From: Trichomonas vaginalis G3
Lineage: Eukaryota; Parabasalia; Trichomonadida; Trichomonadidae
Direction: 5' to 3'
DNA: 64,000 nucleotides
Assembly: GCF_026262505.1 (NCBI RefSeq)
Contig: NC_067203.1
Location: 20,875,411 to 20,939,410 of the forward strand
In this document: positions 18,612 through 26,162 of the stretch, one piece after another
Layout of the letters: each line of letters opens with the position of its first letter
Numbering within the stretch: the stretch's first letter is position 1
Notes under the pieces: generated by a model
Seen by the model: only the letters and a program-made list of their open reading frames with translations
What the model was told of the DNA's origin: nothing
Database searches by the model: none
Position numbers and translations under genes: made by a program

Positions 18612-19439
18612 TTAATCAAATTTAACACTTCCTTTATTTAAATCAACTATTATTTTTCCATGTTCACCTAATTGCTGATATTGTGTGTAAAGTTCATTAA
18701 TGCTCATTGGTAAATTCACTTGATAAAGCATAACGTTCAACTGTTGACGACTAAACCCACTGAAAATGAAAAGTGTTGATAGATTTGATTTAATGTTTGT
18801 GCTTAATGCTTTGAAATATTGAACAGCCATGAAGAATGAACACTGAATGTGTCGACATTGAGTTAATAACTGATTAAAATATGATTTCTCATTTGTTATT
18901 AGTTTTGATTTCACTGCATCATCTAGAAAAATGAGTGAATGCAAAAATTCTCTATCAAAATTTGAAATAGAAAGTGTTTCAAATAATTCATCCCGTTGTT
19001 TATCTATAATTTTATCCTCTAATCCTTGCTTCTTGATTGTATTATATAATTCTTTATACATTAAAAAGTTTTTTAAATAATCTTCTGCTTCTTCTTGTGA
19101 TAAATAAATAATTGGAATTTTGATTAAATGCTTTAAAGATTCAAATGTATCATCTGAAGGTGAACCTGAACGGTTGATATAAATTAACACATGTGAATGG
19201 GGGGAAGTGTTAGCAATAATGATAATTTGTTTTAATATCGTTAATGTTTTACCTTTATTTTGTTTACCAATTGCTGCAGTGATTGAATTTAAGTAACATT
19301 CAGAATATGGAATTTTCATTAATTTTTCCTTAGATAGAGCATTTCTATTATCACTCAATGCTTCATTAATCATATCATCTACGTATGTATTATATACTCC
19401 TGCTAATTCTTCATAAGGGGTGGATGAATTTAAATCCAT
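18612..19439 (-). CDS. A32/FtsK-HerA-like DNA packaging ATPase
   Basis: 275 residues. Walker A GKQNKGKT (about 58-65), Walker B with catalytic acids SLIFLDDAVKS (about 168-178) and a downstream sensor-like stretch CSFFMAVQYFKAL. Size and motif spacing fit the genome-packaging ATPases of Polintons, adintoviruses and large DNA viruses (vaccinia A32 relatives). It lies just downstream of the major capsid gene on the same strand, as in other members. Confidence 0.85.
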   Translation of the reverse strand: MDLNSSTPYEELAGVYNTYVDDMINEALSDNRNALSKEKLMKIPYSECYLNSITAAIGKQNKGKTLTILKQIIIIANTSPHSHVLIYINRSGSPSDDTFESLKHLIKIPIIYLSQEEAEDYLKNFLMYKELYNTIKKQGLEDKIIDKQRDELFETLSISNFDREFLHSLIFLDDAVKSKLITNEKSYFNQLLTQCRHIQCSFFMAVQYFKALSTNIKSNLSTLFIFSGFSRQQLNVMLYQVNLPMSINELYTQYQQLGEHGKIIVDLNKGSVKFD

Positions 19440-19463
19440 TTAATCAAAAATAAATTTATAATT

Positions 19464-21104
19464 TTAAACATTTCTATTCATCAATATTTCATCATATGAA
19501 CTTCTATACTGTGGTGGTGTACCTGTTGGATGATATTTCAAACCTTCATCCGGTGTCCATGTCCAATATGTTGTCCTAGTAAACCAAACCTGAGGAGGAT
19601 TTGTCACCTTTGAACAGTAAGTGTCATTTACACCCTGAATGATTGGATAAGCTTTCACTTGTACTGTAACTTGTGAGTTGAAAGTTTCTAATCCATCAAA
19701 GAATATACCCGCTCCATCACGTTGAACTGGAATAGTGCATAAGAATGAAGTTTGGTCTTTCCATGTTCTAGCTAATGGCATGCCATCATCTGCATTCAGT
19801 GGTCTAGTTAATGAGTCCTCGTATTCTTCCGTGCATTCATTCACTCCATCTAAATCAGAAGCTTGAAGCATACGTGTAAAGAATATGTCGCCCACTGTGG
19901 TCATCGCTTGATCGGGGAAGTTTCTGGAATCTATAGTGACCTGAAGACCTCGAAGCATTGGATTTTCTAAAACTGTTCTTTGCATTGCATTCTTCGGAAA
20001 TGTTAACACAACATCTGTAACATTATGAAGAGCGTATGAGAAATCTGAGCTGATACCTTCAGGAGTGATGCAACCTCCATTTAGTGAACGAACGTCAATA
20101 TGTTGAGCTGGAATCATGAATGGATCTTCCTTACTGAATAAACGTGGTATTGCTTTAACTGATTCTTCAATTAAACCGTATCCTGGTGTAATGCATTTAT
20201 CCTCTAAAACTTCCATCTTTGTGCATGAAATAATAACGTCATCAACTGTTGCGTCAGCAGATGTAGCGGCTAAGCTTGTAATTAATTTGGTAGGAAGTCC
20301 GATTTGTTGGAATTTGCGATCATATTTATAAACATGATTCATAATCTTTTCATAATTTTCATCAGTTATCTTTTCATAAACATAATTTTGTAAATCAGCA
20401 ACTCTTAACGGGTCAACCTGACAAAATACTAAAGTATCCCTGAAAACATAATATTTAAGAATGATTTCACCAAATGATTTAGGATAATCATCGAACGCCT
20501 GAAATGCTAACAAATCATTTACCGGAATAATCATATCAAAAGTGACATCAACTTCTTCATTTGCTTTCTTGAAAACTTCTGAAGGGTCAATATATTTACC
20601 ACATACTGAGTTATCATATTTTTGAACATTATTATATAACGAATGAACAAACTTTTTAACTTTCCTTTCTGATTTTGGTTTATATGTTGCAAATGCGAAA
20701 GATTCACGGGCGCAATCCATCTGAAGATAACCGGCATCACCTCTTTCGGTTTCTACTTCTAATTGTTTAAAGCTTTGATTTGATGATTTGTAACCAACGA
20801 ATAAACGCATGCATTTAAAAGCGGCATCACATGTGAAAGCTTTATTTGAAACTAGAGTTGCTTTAACTTTGCGTTTAATATATGTGTCACCTAATTGGTT
20901 CACATCATGAGCCGGATTTGTAATTCTTAAATGAGTTTGTTTATCATCAAAATATGGAGCATCAGAGTCATAGCATGAACTTTCAAGTTCTCTATAATAT
21001 CTTCTACCGTCATTCTTTGCGAATATTTCATTTATCTTTTCGAATGAATGAAACACATTTCCATTAATCGGTTTAGTGTTTGGCACCAAATAGTTAGTCG
21101 TCAT
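19464..21104 (-). CDS. Major capsid protein, double jelly-roll type
   Basis: 546 residues in one open frame, the usual size for Polinton capsid proteins. It has no signal peptide and is beta-rich with Tyr/Asp/Asn-rich loops. Segments FVGYKSSNQSF and FDMIIPVNDLLAFQAF line up with YVGYQYAPEVF and RVPLSSFLIFRFL in the copy 2 protein at 29494-31095, supporting homology. Its neighbours are the packaging ATPase and small amphipathic proteins. The fold assignment is inference from family, size and context. Confidence 0.8.
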   Translation of the reverse strand: MTTNYLVPNTKPINGNVFHSFEKINEIFAKNDGRRYYRELESSCYDSDAPYFDDKQTHLRITNPAHDVNQLGDTYIKRKVKATLVSNKAFTCDAAFKCMRLFVGYKSSNQSFKQLEVETERGDAGYLQMDCARESFAFATYKPKSERKVKKFVHSLYNNVQKYDNSVCGKYIDPSEVFKKANEEVDVTFDMIIPVNDLLAFQAFDDYPKSFGEIILKYYVFRDTLVFCQVDPLRVADLQNYVYEKITDENYEKIMNHVYKYDRKFQQIGLPTKLITSLAATSADATVDDVIISCTKMEVLEDKCITPGYGLIEESVKAIPRLFSKEDPFMIPAQHIDVRSLNGGCITPEGISSDFSYALHNVTDVVLTFPKNAMQRTVLENPMLRGLQVTIDSRNFPDQAMTTVGDIFFTRMLQASDLDGVNECTEEYEDSLTRPLNADDGMPLARTWKDQTSFLCTIPVQRDGAGIFFDGLETFNSQVTVQVKAYPIIQGVNDTYCSKVTNPPQVWFTRTTYWTWTPDEGLKYHPTGTPPQYRSSYDEILMNRNV

Positions 21105-21173
21105 TTATTAATAAATAAAAAATCAAAATTAAAAGATGAAAATGAATTTTTAATTTTAATGAAATAATCAATT

Positions 21174-21389
21174 ATGGCTGCAGGTATATTTAAGAAACTG
21201 TGGGATAAAGTAAAAAGAGGAGCGCATAAAGTTTGGGAAACAATGAAGAAAGGAGCAAATTGGATATTTAAGAATAAAGAAGCAATTAGTGACGTTGCTG
21301 AATCAATAACGCCAAAAGCTGCCCCAATAAGAGAAATATTAAATAAAGGAGAAAAAGTTTATCAAAGACTTCAACCGATACTAAGATAA
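21174..21389 (+). CDS. Small amphipathic minor virion protein (pVI/pX-like)
   Basis: 71 residues, MAAGIFKKLWDKVKRGAHKVW: a basic amphipathic helix with regularly spaced Trp, followed by a second helix. It shares its first residues with the convergent neighbour at 21410-21646. Adenovirus pVI-like membrane-lytic or core proteins look like this. The ATG follows a TTTTAATTTTAATGAAATAA-like leader. Confidence 0.55.
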   Translation: MAAGIFKKLWDKVKRGAHKVWETMKKGANWIFKNKEAISDVAESITPKAAPIREILNKGEKVYQRLQPILR

Positions 21390-21409
21390 AAATAATATTT
21401 ATTTTTCCA

Positions 21410-21646
21410 CTATCTACCCCCTATTTTATTAAGTATTCCTTCAGCAATTCCACCAATTGCGTTACCTGCTTGTGCTCCCATCGCCGGATTACCTGCTTTA
21501 GTACCTAATACTCCACCTATGATAGTTCCTGCCGTTTTCGCTACTGGTGCCAAAAAGTTTGCAATGGGTTTAATAATCTTTTTATGAACCCAACCCGCAG
21601 CTTTCTTAATTCCATCCCATAATTTTTTAAAGAATCCTGCCGCCAT
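21410..21646 (-). CDS. Small amphipathic membrane-active protein (pVI-like)
   Basis: 78 residues beginning MAAGFFKKLWDGIKKAAGWV, then a Gly/Ala-rich hydrophobic tail (TIIGGVLGTKAGNPAMG) compatible with membrane insertion. The start resembles the convergent gene at 21174, suggesting duplication. A similar Gly/Ala-rich protein occurs at 44731-45132 in copy 2. Likely role, by analogy with adenovirus pVI: capsid-internal protein that disrupts a host membrane on entry. Confidence 0.6.
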   Translation of the reverse strand: MAAGFFKKLWDGIKKAAGWVHKKIIKPIANFLAPVAKTAGTIIGGVLGTKAGNPAMGAQAGNAIGGIAEGILNKIGGR

Positions 21647-21712
21647 TTCTGATTTAATATTAATTAAAAAATATATTTCATCACTTATATTCTAATTTTT
21701 ATTTAATGATAA

Positions 21713-22081
21713 ATGAAACCGATTTTAAAAATAAATGAAATAGAGGAGGAAGAAATAAATGAAAGTGAAAATGTTCAACAAAAAATAAACGTTGTTAAAC
21801 CAATTACTGAAATAAAAATTTTTAAATCTGTTGAAGAATTTAATGACTATTATGCTAATAATAAAAAATTATTTGAAGAATTGACAACATGTAAATTGAA
21901 TAAAATGTTTAAAGTTGATGGATTCAAAATTTCAAAAATAAAAGGAGTGGTTAGTTTGAAATCTATTCCTCAATCAAGAATCACCTCATTAATGAAAATA
22001 GATGATTTAACAAAAAGAATAGAAGAGATTGAAGAAAGAATGAATCAAATAATTGATTTCATAAATTCAAATAATCATTAG
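21713..22081 (+). CDS. Hypothetical protein with C-terminal coiled coil
   Basis: 122 residues. Acidic N-terminus (INEIEEEEINESENV), a middle part with KIFKSVEEFNDYY, and a final heptad-like helix (LTKRIEEIEERMNQIIDFI). Last + strand gene before the right end; its 3' end overlaps the small - strand frame at 22067. Function unknown. Confidence 0.5.
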   Translation: MKPILKINEIEEEEINESENVQQKINVVKPITEIKIFKSVEEFNDYYANNKKLFEELTTCKLNKMFKVDGFKISKIKGVVSLKSIPQSRITSLMKIDDLTKRIEEIEERMNQIIDFINSNNH

Positions 22082-22194
22082 CTTATTTTGGCTTTCATAT
22101 TTTTTTAATAATTCACAATCTTCATTTTTAAATTGAAGTTTGACCCATTCAGGATTTAAACAATGTTTAATTAATCGCGGAATATCTGACATCA
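22067..22194 (-). pseudogene. Remnant of the MMSDIP terminal gene
   Basis: A short frame starting MMSDIPRLIKHCLNPEW, nearly identical to the beginning of 58240-58455 in copy 3. The spacer upstream (22195-22250) also matches copy 3 at 58161-58239. The right end of copy 1 therefore contains the subterminal part of a copy 3-type end, lying inside its own terminal repeat. Confidence 0.6.
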
Positions 22195-22284
22195 TCTATA
22201 TATAGCTTCTTTTATAAAAGATAAAAAATAAATTATTTTAAAATTAATGTTAATTTTTTAATGATTTATTTCATTATGTCGCGC

Positions 22285-22843
22285 TTTCTTACGAATTAAA
22301 AATAAATTATTCAAAAATGTAAGACATGAATTTTTAAAGTTTATTTTATTCATGAAAATAATTATTTCTAATTTCTTTTACTCTCTCGTACATACTAGAT
22401 TTGAAGAATTCAGAACATTTCCCATAATCTCCTAAGTGTTTTCTTATCTTATTGGTTTTCCATTCATTATATGAAACTGTATAAACTTTATCTTTATCTT
22501 TGCATCTTTCATCACTTCCAATATATTTATATTTCAATTTTGATTTATTGGTTTCATATTCATTAACGTTTAATAATTCACAGTCTTCCTTTTTAAATAA
22601 ATGTTTTATGTATTCAGGATTAACAATTCTATAATATTGCTTCCCTTTAAATCTTTGAATATAAACAGGAACACCATCCTCTAAAATTCGATAATCTATT
22701 TTATCTGGTTTTACTTGTTGGGTCATTTATGTAAGAATAAAAAAATAAATTATTTTAAAATTAATGCATCGTAAAATCGCTCGATATTGTATGAATTCTT
22801 ACGTTTACAAAAAAAGTCACAAAACCCATCCTATCCTACTACT
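22285..22843. repeat. Right terminal inverted repeat of Polinton copy 1
   Basis: Inverted match of 4863-5434, ending CCTACTACT at 22843 and followed by ATCAAA (22844-22849). Confidence 0.92.
22346..22726 (-). CDS. Terminal-repeat gene of unknown function, right copy
   Basis: 126 residues, MTQQVKPDKIDYRILEDG to NNYFHE, open throughout. It lies wholly inside the inverted repeat. Motifs include EYIKHLFKKEDCELLN and KYIGSDERCKDKDKVY. It shares the phrase KNEDCELL/KKEDCELL with the MMSDIP gene, so the two are paralogues. A terminal location might suit a protein acting on element ends, but there is no recognised domain. Confidence 0.6.
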   Translation of the reverse strand: MTQQVKPDKIDYRILEDGVPVYIQRFKGKQYYRIVNPEYIKHLFKKEDCELLNVNEYETNKSKLKYKYIGSDERCKDKDKVYTVSYNEWKTNKIRKHLGDYGKCSEFFKSSMYERVKEIRNNYFHE

Positions 22844-22849
22844 ATCAAA
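22844..22849. repeat. Target-site duplication, right side of Polinton copy 1
   Basis: ATCAAA, identical to 4857-4862. Confidence 0.9.
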
Positions 22850-22940
22850 GAAATGAAATTCAAAATGGCAAATTAATTTTTTAATATATAGATTAAGTTT
22901 ACTATTGTTTGTACATGCAATTGGTTTGAAAATAGAAGTT

Positions 22941-24626
22941 TTAATAAAATTTATCATCAGCATAAGGATTAAGTGGCTCGTGTGGTTGAATAGGACCACT
23001 CGGCTGTTGTGATGGATATGAATACTGTGGTGCAGCAACATTTGTTGGAGGAGGTGGGTAGTATAATTGTTGCTGATTAGGTGGAGGCACATTTGGATAT
23101 TGTGGTTCCGTATATTGTGGATCAGGATATTCTGGATCCTTCTTCTCATAGATCGTTGACTCTGTGATTTGATCACGATCTGGACCAACTGGGGAAGGCG
23201 TTGCTTTATTACGGCGGCGCTTAATACATCTCCAAATGAAATAGGCAATGACGCCAAAGAATATTAATCCAGCAATAGAGCATAATGCAATTGCCCAACC
23301 TGGTAAAACATAAGCACTTGGCCATTCGCCAGTATTGATTATGATATAAGAATCGCTGCTTATAGAATAGGAATTATATTCTGGTGTGCTTCCTGTGATA
23401 GCGTAGTTAATGGATGTATCATTTTGATATCTTTTTGCATCATTCTTAAACCATTCATCTCTAGACCCATCTTCATTAGTGAATATAGAATAAATCGGAA
23501 AATCAAATTTGTCATCTTCAGAGGAAACTGGAGAACCATCGTAGCTGAAAATCTCTAGATTTCCATGATCACCTTTTGAAACTTGAACTTGAGCAGAATC
23601 GAATGCTGAAACCATGCACTTGGAATAGCTTGTATTGTAATTAAGGCTATACCACCTTTCACCTGATAAAGTGACAATATAATGGCAATTTGGTGAAAAG
23701 TTATATACAACAAATGTTGCTAAACCATTATTACGTGATGTTGAATTGATTTGGAGAATACCTGTGTCATTGAAAAGAATTGAAACAATTCTTGTATTTC
23801 CAAGAATATCCAATTGTACGTTACCGCTTGAAACATAACCTCTAACATCTCTCCAATTAGTGAACACAACATATGAGCCAGCAGTGATGTTGTAATAGGT
23901 AGGTTTAGAATTGTATTTATCAGTATAGATATCTGGAATAAGATATGGAAACTGTGGTGCTGTTGTATTCACAGGTGTTGAAGAGAAATAAGAAGCCTTT
24001 GAGTTATCATACAGAATAGTTGTGGTTGATGAACTTGATGAGTCAAGAGCAAAACTAATGTTTGCTTTGTATTTTGATCTTTCTGATGTAGAATATGTCA
24101 TTACAAATGAGTAAGTAGATTCTAATGTCATTGTTTCACTTTCATTTACTTCAAGTCCATCATTTAAGCTATAATTTGAATAAGAAAGTGTTCCTTTTAT
24201 ATTGGAGAAAGTTACATCAAAAGTGTCTGAACCTGACACAACTAAACAATAAACCTTTTTAGATTTTAATGATTTTGTCGATGATGAGTACTCGTATTCT
24301 GCACCATTTTGTGGATTAAACATGAATTCAAGTGTGTAGCATGTATCTGGAACAGTAACAACACTAAAATATAATGTGGTGAGAGAACTAACGGTAAATC
24401 TAAAAATTCTGTTTGTTATAAGGAATACGTTGGATGAAATACTTTCATTATTTAAAACAAGATAATTTGGTGGATTTGATAATATAACATATGAAGAATA
24501 ACCTTCGATAGATGGTAATTTAAACTTGATATCCTCTTTGAGTGATTCGAATGTAATATTATAGTTTCCTTCTGTTGAAATAACATATTTTGCACTGAGG
24601 CTTAAAGACACTAAAAGGGGAAGCAT
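22941..24626 (-). CDS. Type I surface membrane protein with Pro-rich cytoplasmic tail
   Basis: 561 residues. Short N-terminal signal peptide (MLPLLVSLSLSAKYVIS), a Ser/Thr/Tyr-rich ectodomain with many Asn-x-Ser/Thr sites, and one transmembrane helix around 440-460 (GWAIALCSIAGLIFFGVIAY) followed by the stop-transfer cluster KRRR. The Pro/Gln/Tyr-rich cytoplasmic tail (YYPPPPTNVAAPQ) ends NPYADDKFY, which contains an NPxY-like sorting motif. The layout matches trichomonad single-pass surface proteins; the ectodomain family is not recognised. Start chosen at 24626 because it begins the signal peptide and lies 12-18 bases after an initiator motif. Confidence 0.75.
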   Translation of the reverse strand: MLPLLVSLSLSAKYVISTEGNYNITFESLKEDIKFKLPSIEGYSSYVILSNPPNYLVLNNESISSNVFLITNRIFRFTVSSLTTLYFSVVTVPDTCYTLEFMFNPQNGAEYEYSSSTKSLKSKKVYCLVVSGSDTFDVTFSNIKGTLSYSNYSLNDGLEVNESETMTLESTYSFVMTYSTSERSKYKANISFALDSSSSSTTTILYDNSKASYFSSTPVNTTAPQFPYLIPDIYTDKYNSKPTYYNITAGSYVVFTNWRDVRGYVSSGNVQLDILGNTRIVSILFNDTGILQINSTSRNNGLATFVVYNFSPNCHYIVTLSGERWYSLNYNTSYSKCMVSAFDSAQVQVSKGDHGNLEIFSYDGSPVSSEDDKFDFPIYSIFTNEDGSRDEWFKNDAKRYQNDTSINYAITGSTPEYNSYSISSDSYIIINTGEWPSAYVLPGWAIALCSIAGLIFFGVIAYFIWRCIKRRRNKATPSPVGPDRDQITESTIYEKKDPEYPDPQYTEPQYPNVPPPNQQQLYYPPPPTNVAAPQYSYPSQQPSGPIQPHEPLNPYADDKFY

Positions 24627-24637
24627 TTATATAATAT

Positions 24638-24644
24638 TGAATGA
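24638..24644 (-). promoter_or_regulatory. Initiator-like element (TCATTCA)
   Basis: TCATTCA on the - strand, a close match to the T. vaginalis Inr consensus (TCA, pyrimidine, T/A), within 20 bases of the ATG at 24626. Confidence 0.6.
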
Positions 24645-25272
24645 TCCAAAATTTCCCTTTTCAATTTTTTGAAAAATTTCCGTCGGTGAAAATTCTAGTA
24701 ACTACCAAGCAATTTATATTTACGTATAATAAATTTGAATCGCTGTTGGATTGTTGAGGTTAATTTGAATATATTCTCAAAATTTGAAAGAAATATCAAT
24801 TGGATTGGTAAAATTTTTCAAAGAGAAAAAAATCACAATCGTCAAAAAAAATTGAGAAAATAACACCGGGAAAAAGATGATTGCAGATCATGTAATTGTT
24901 TCAAAGGTCACTTTTTAAATGCACCAACACCGGGAAAACAAGTCGAAATGAGTTGAGGAATTAAATTAATTCCCATTATCTTGTCATTACTCATTGGATC
25001 ATTAATATGTATTTAGCACACTCATTATAACTCCTTCAAATAGAAATATTAGAAATTGAATTAATACTTCTTTGCTTATTCCATGGTAAATGGAATGTCT
25101 TCAGTCATGCTGTATTAGGCCATCTAAAGTGTACCAGCTTCACATCAAAATTTAGTTAAAAGAATTTTATAAATTGCTCTTGAGATAAATTACATAAAAA
25201 AACAAGTTCATACATAATCACACAGCACGATTCAATATAATTAAACAACTTTGAAACTAGTAGACATAAGTT
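24645..25272. other. Host intergenic DNA
   Basis: About 630 bases of AT-rich sequence. Two direct copies of ACACCGGGAAAA lie near 24862 and 24927. No gene, RNA fold or mobile end is supported. Confidence 0.5.
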
Positions 25273-25440
25273 TTAAGGATGATCAATAATTTCTTCGTTA
25301 TTTGAGTTTTCTTGAATAAAATTAGTAAGCTCAATTACTTTTTCCGCTTCATCAGATACTTCATTGAAGTCTTCATCGGAAATATTAGAAAGATTGCCAA
25401 TTTCCTTTTTTATGATCAGAGAATCAGGCAATTCAATATT
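25273..25440 (-). pseudogene. C-terminal end of a host reading frame cut by Polinton copy 2
   Basis: 56 codons ending TAA at 25273, acidic (SNISDEDFNEVSDEAEK), with host-like codon choice. The frame runs straight into the element end. The right flank beyond 50467 carries the other side of the insertion site with the same six bases duplicated, and the frame is open there too. The protein is not recognised. Confidence 0.5.
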
Positions 25441-25441
25441 A

Positions 25442-25617
25442 AAAAAAAAAAAAAAAAAAAAGGTAGTGGGGCTTCCAGGCGCGTTGCGCCCTCTAGCCCT
25501 GAAGATGTTTAGTATAATTGAAGTTTTTATTCGGAAAATTGTTAGTCTTCTGGGTCGAAAACATTATATAATGTGTCGCTTTTCACAAATTATATATGTT
25601 TTCATGTTTTTGTCAAG
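25442..25617. repeat. Left terminal inverted repeat of Polinton copy 2
   Basis: A run of about 20 A, then GTGGGGCTTCCAGGCGCG and a hairpin. The match to 50322-50467 in inverted orientation is strong over the first 70 and the last 30 bases and divergent between. Confidence 0.85.
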
Positions 25618-26040
25618 ACTTCATCGTAATGAGTGTAAAGGACCCAAAAATATAATTTAGGGTAGAAGGTTAGATCTAACCTCTTTTCTAACCTCTTTTC
25701 TACCCTCTTGAATTTGTCATGATTTCTTCGTAAATGTTTTGTCAAACATGAACGTACATGTTTTGTCAAGACTTCATCGTAATGAGTGTAAAGGACCCAA
25801 AAATATAATTTAGGGTAGAAGGTTAGATCTAACCTCTTTTCTAACCTCTTTTCTACCCTCTTGAATTTGTCATGATTTCTTCGTAAATGTTTTGTCAAAC
25901 ATGAACGTACATGTTTTGTCAAGACTTCTTCTTCGTAATGAGTGTAAATGACCAAAAATATAATTTAGGGTAGAAGGTTAGATCTAACCTCTTTTCTAAC
26001 CTCTTTTCTACCCTCTTGAATTTTCATGATTTCTTCGTCA
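25609..26040. repeat. About 145-bp tandem repeat, three copies
   Basis: Each unit holds AACATGAACGTACATG, a GTAATGAGTGTAAA segment, and a long imperfect palindrome GGGTAGAAGGTTAGATCTAA followed by repeated CCTCTTTTCTA. The same components recur around 13,080, 13,900, 14,400, 37,080 and 38,090-40,790. Subterminal location near the element end could suit replication or packaging signals; function unknown. Confidence 0.85.
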
Positions 26041-26162
26041 TAGGCACGGAGATAAGACGGTTATTTTACAAAACTGACAACACTTTGACCGAGTAGTTTT
26101 TTGTGCTGAACAAAAGTGTCATATAAACATCTGTCAAAAACCGCTTTTTAACTTCACTTAAA

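Larger units (their letters stand above)
4863..22843. mobile_element. Maverick/Polinton copy 1, about 18 kb
   Basis: A self-synthesising virus-like DNA transposon bounded by long inverted repeats (4863-5434 and 22285-22843) and a 6-bp target duplication. Parts on the left half: small unknown genes, family B DNA polymerase and integrase on the + strand. Right half, mostly - strand: fibre, jelly-roll minor capsid candidates, structural protein, packaging ATPase, major capsid and small amphipathic proteins. It also contains a nested insert (about 12349-14349). Most core frames are long and open. It looks largely whole with a handful of breaks, so it is a fairly young fossil. Copy 3 at the window's end is a close relative. 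Confidence 0.95.

Noticed and set aside
25441-25461. Poly-A run as the tail of a LINE or retroposed gene
   Set aside because: A matching T run ends the element at 50450-50467, the sequences next to both runs are inverted copies, and the same six bases flank both ends. The runs are the tips of a Polinton.
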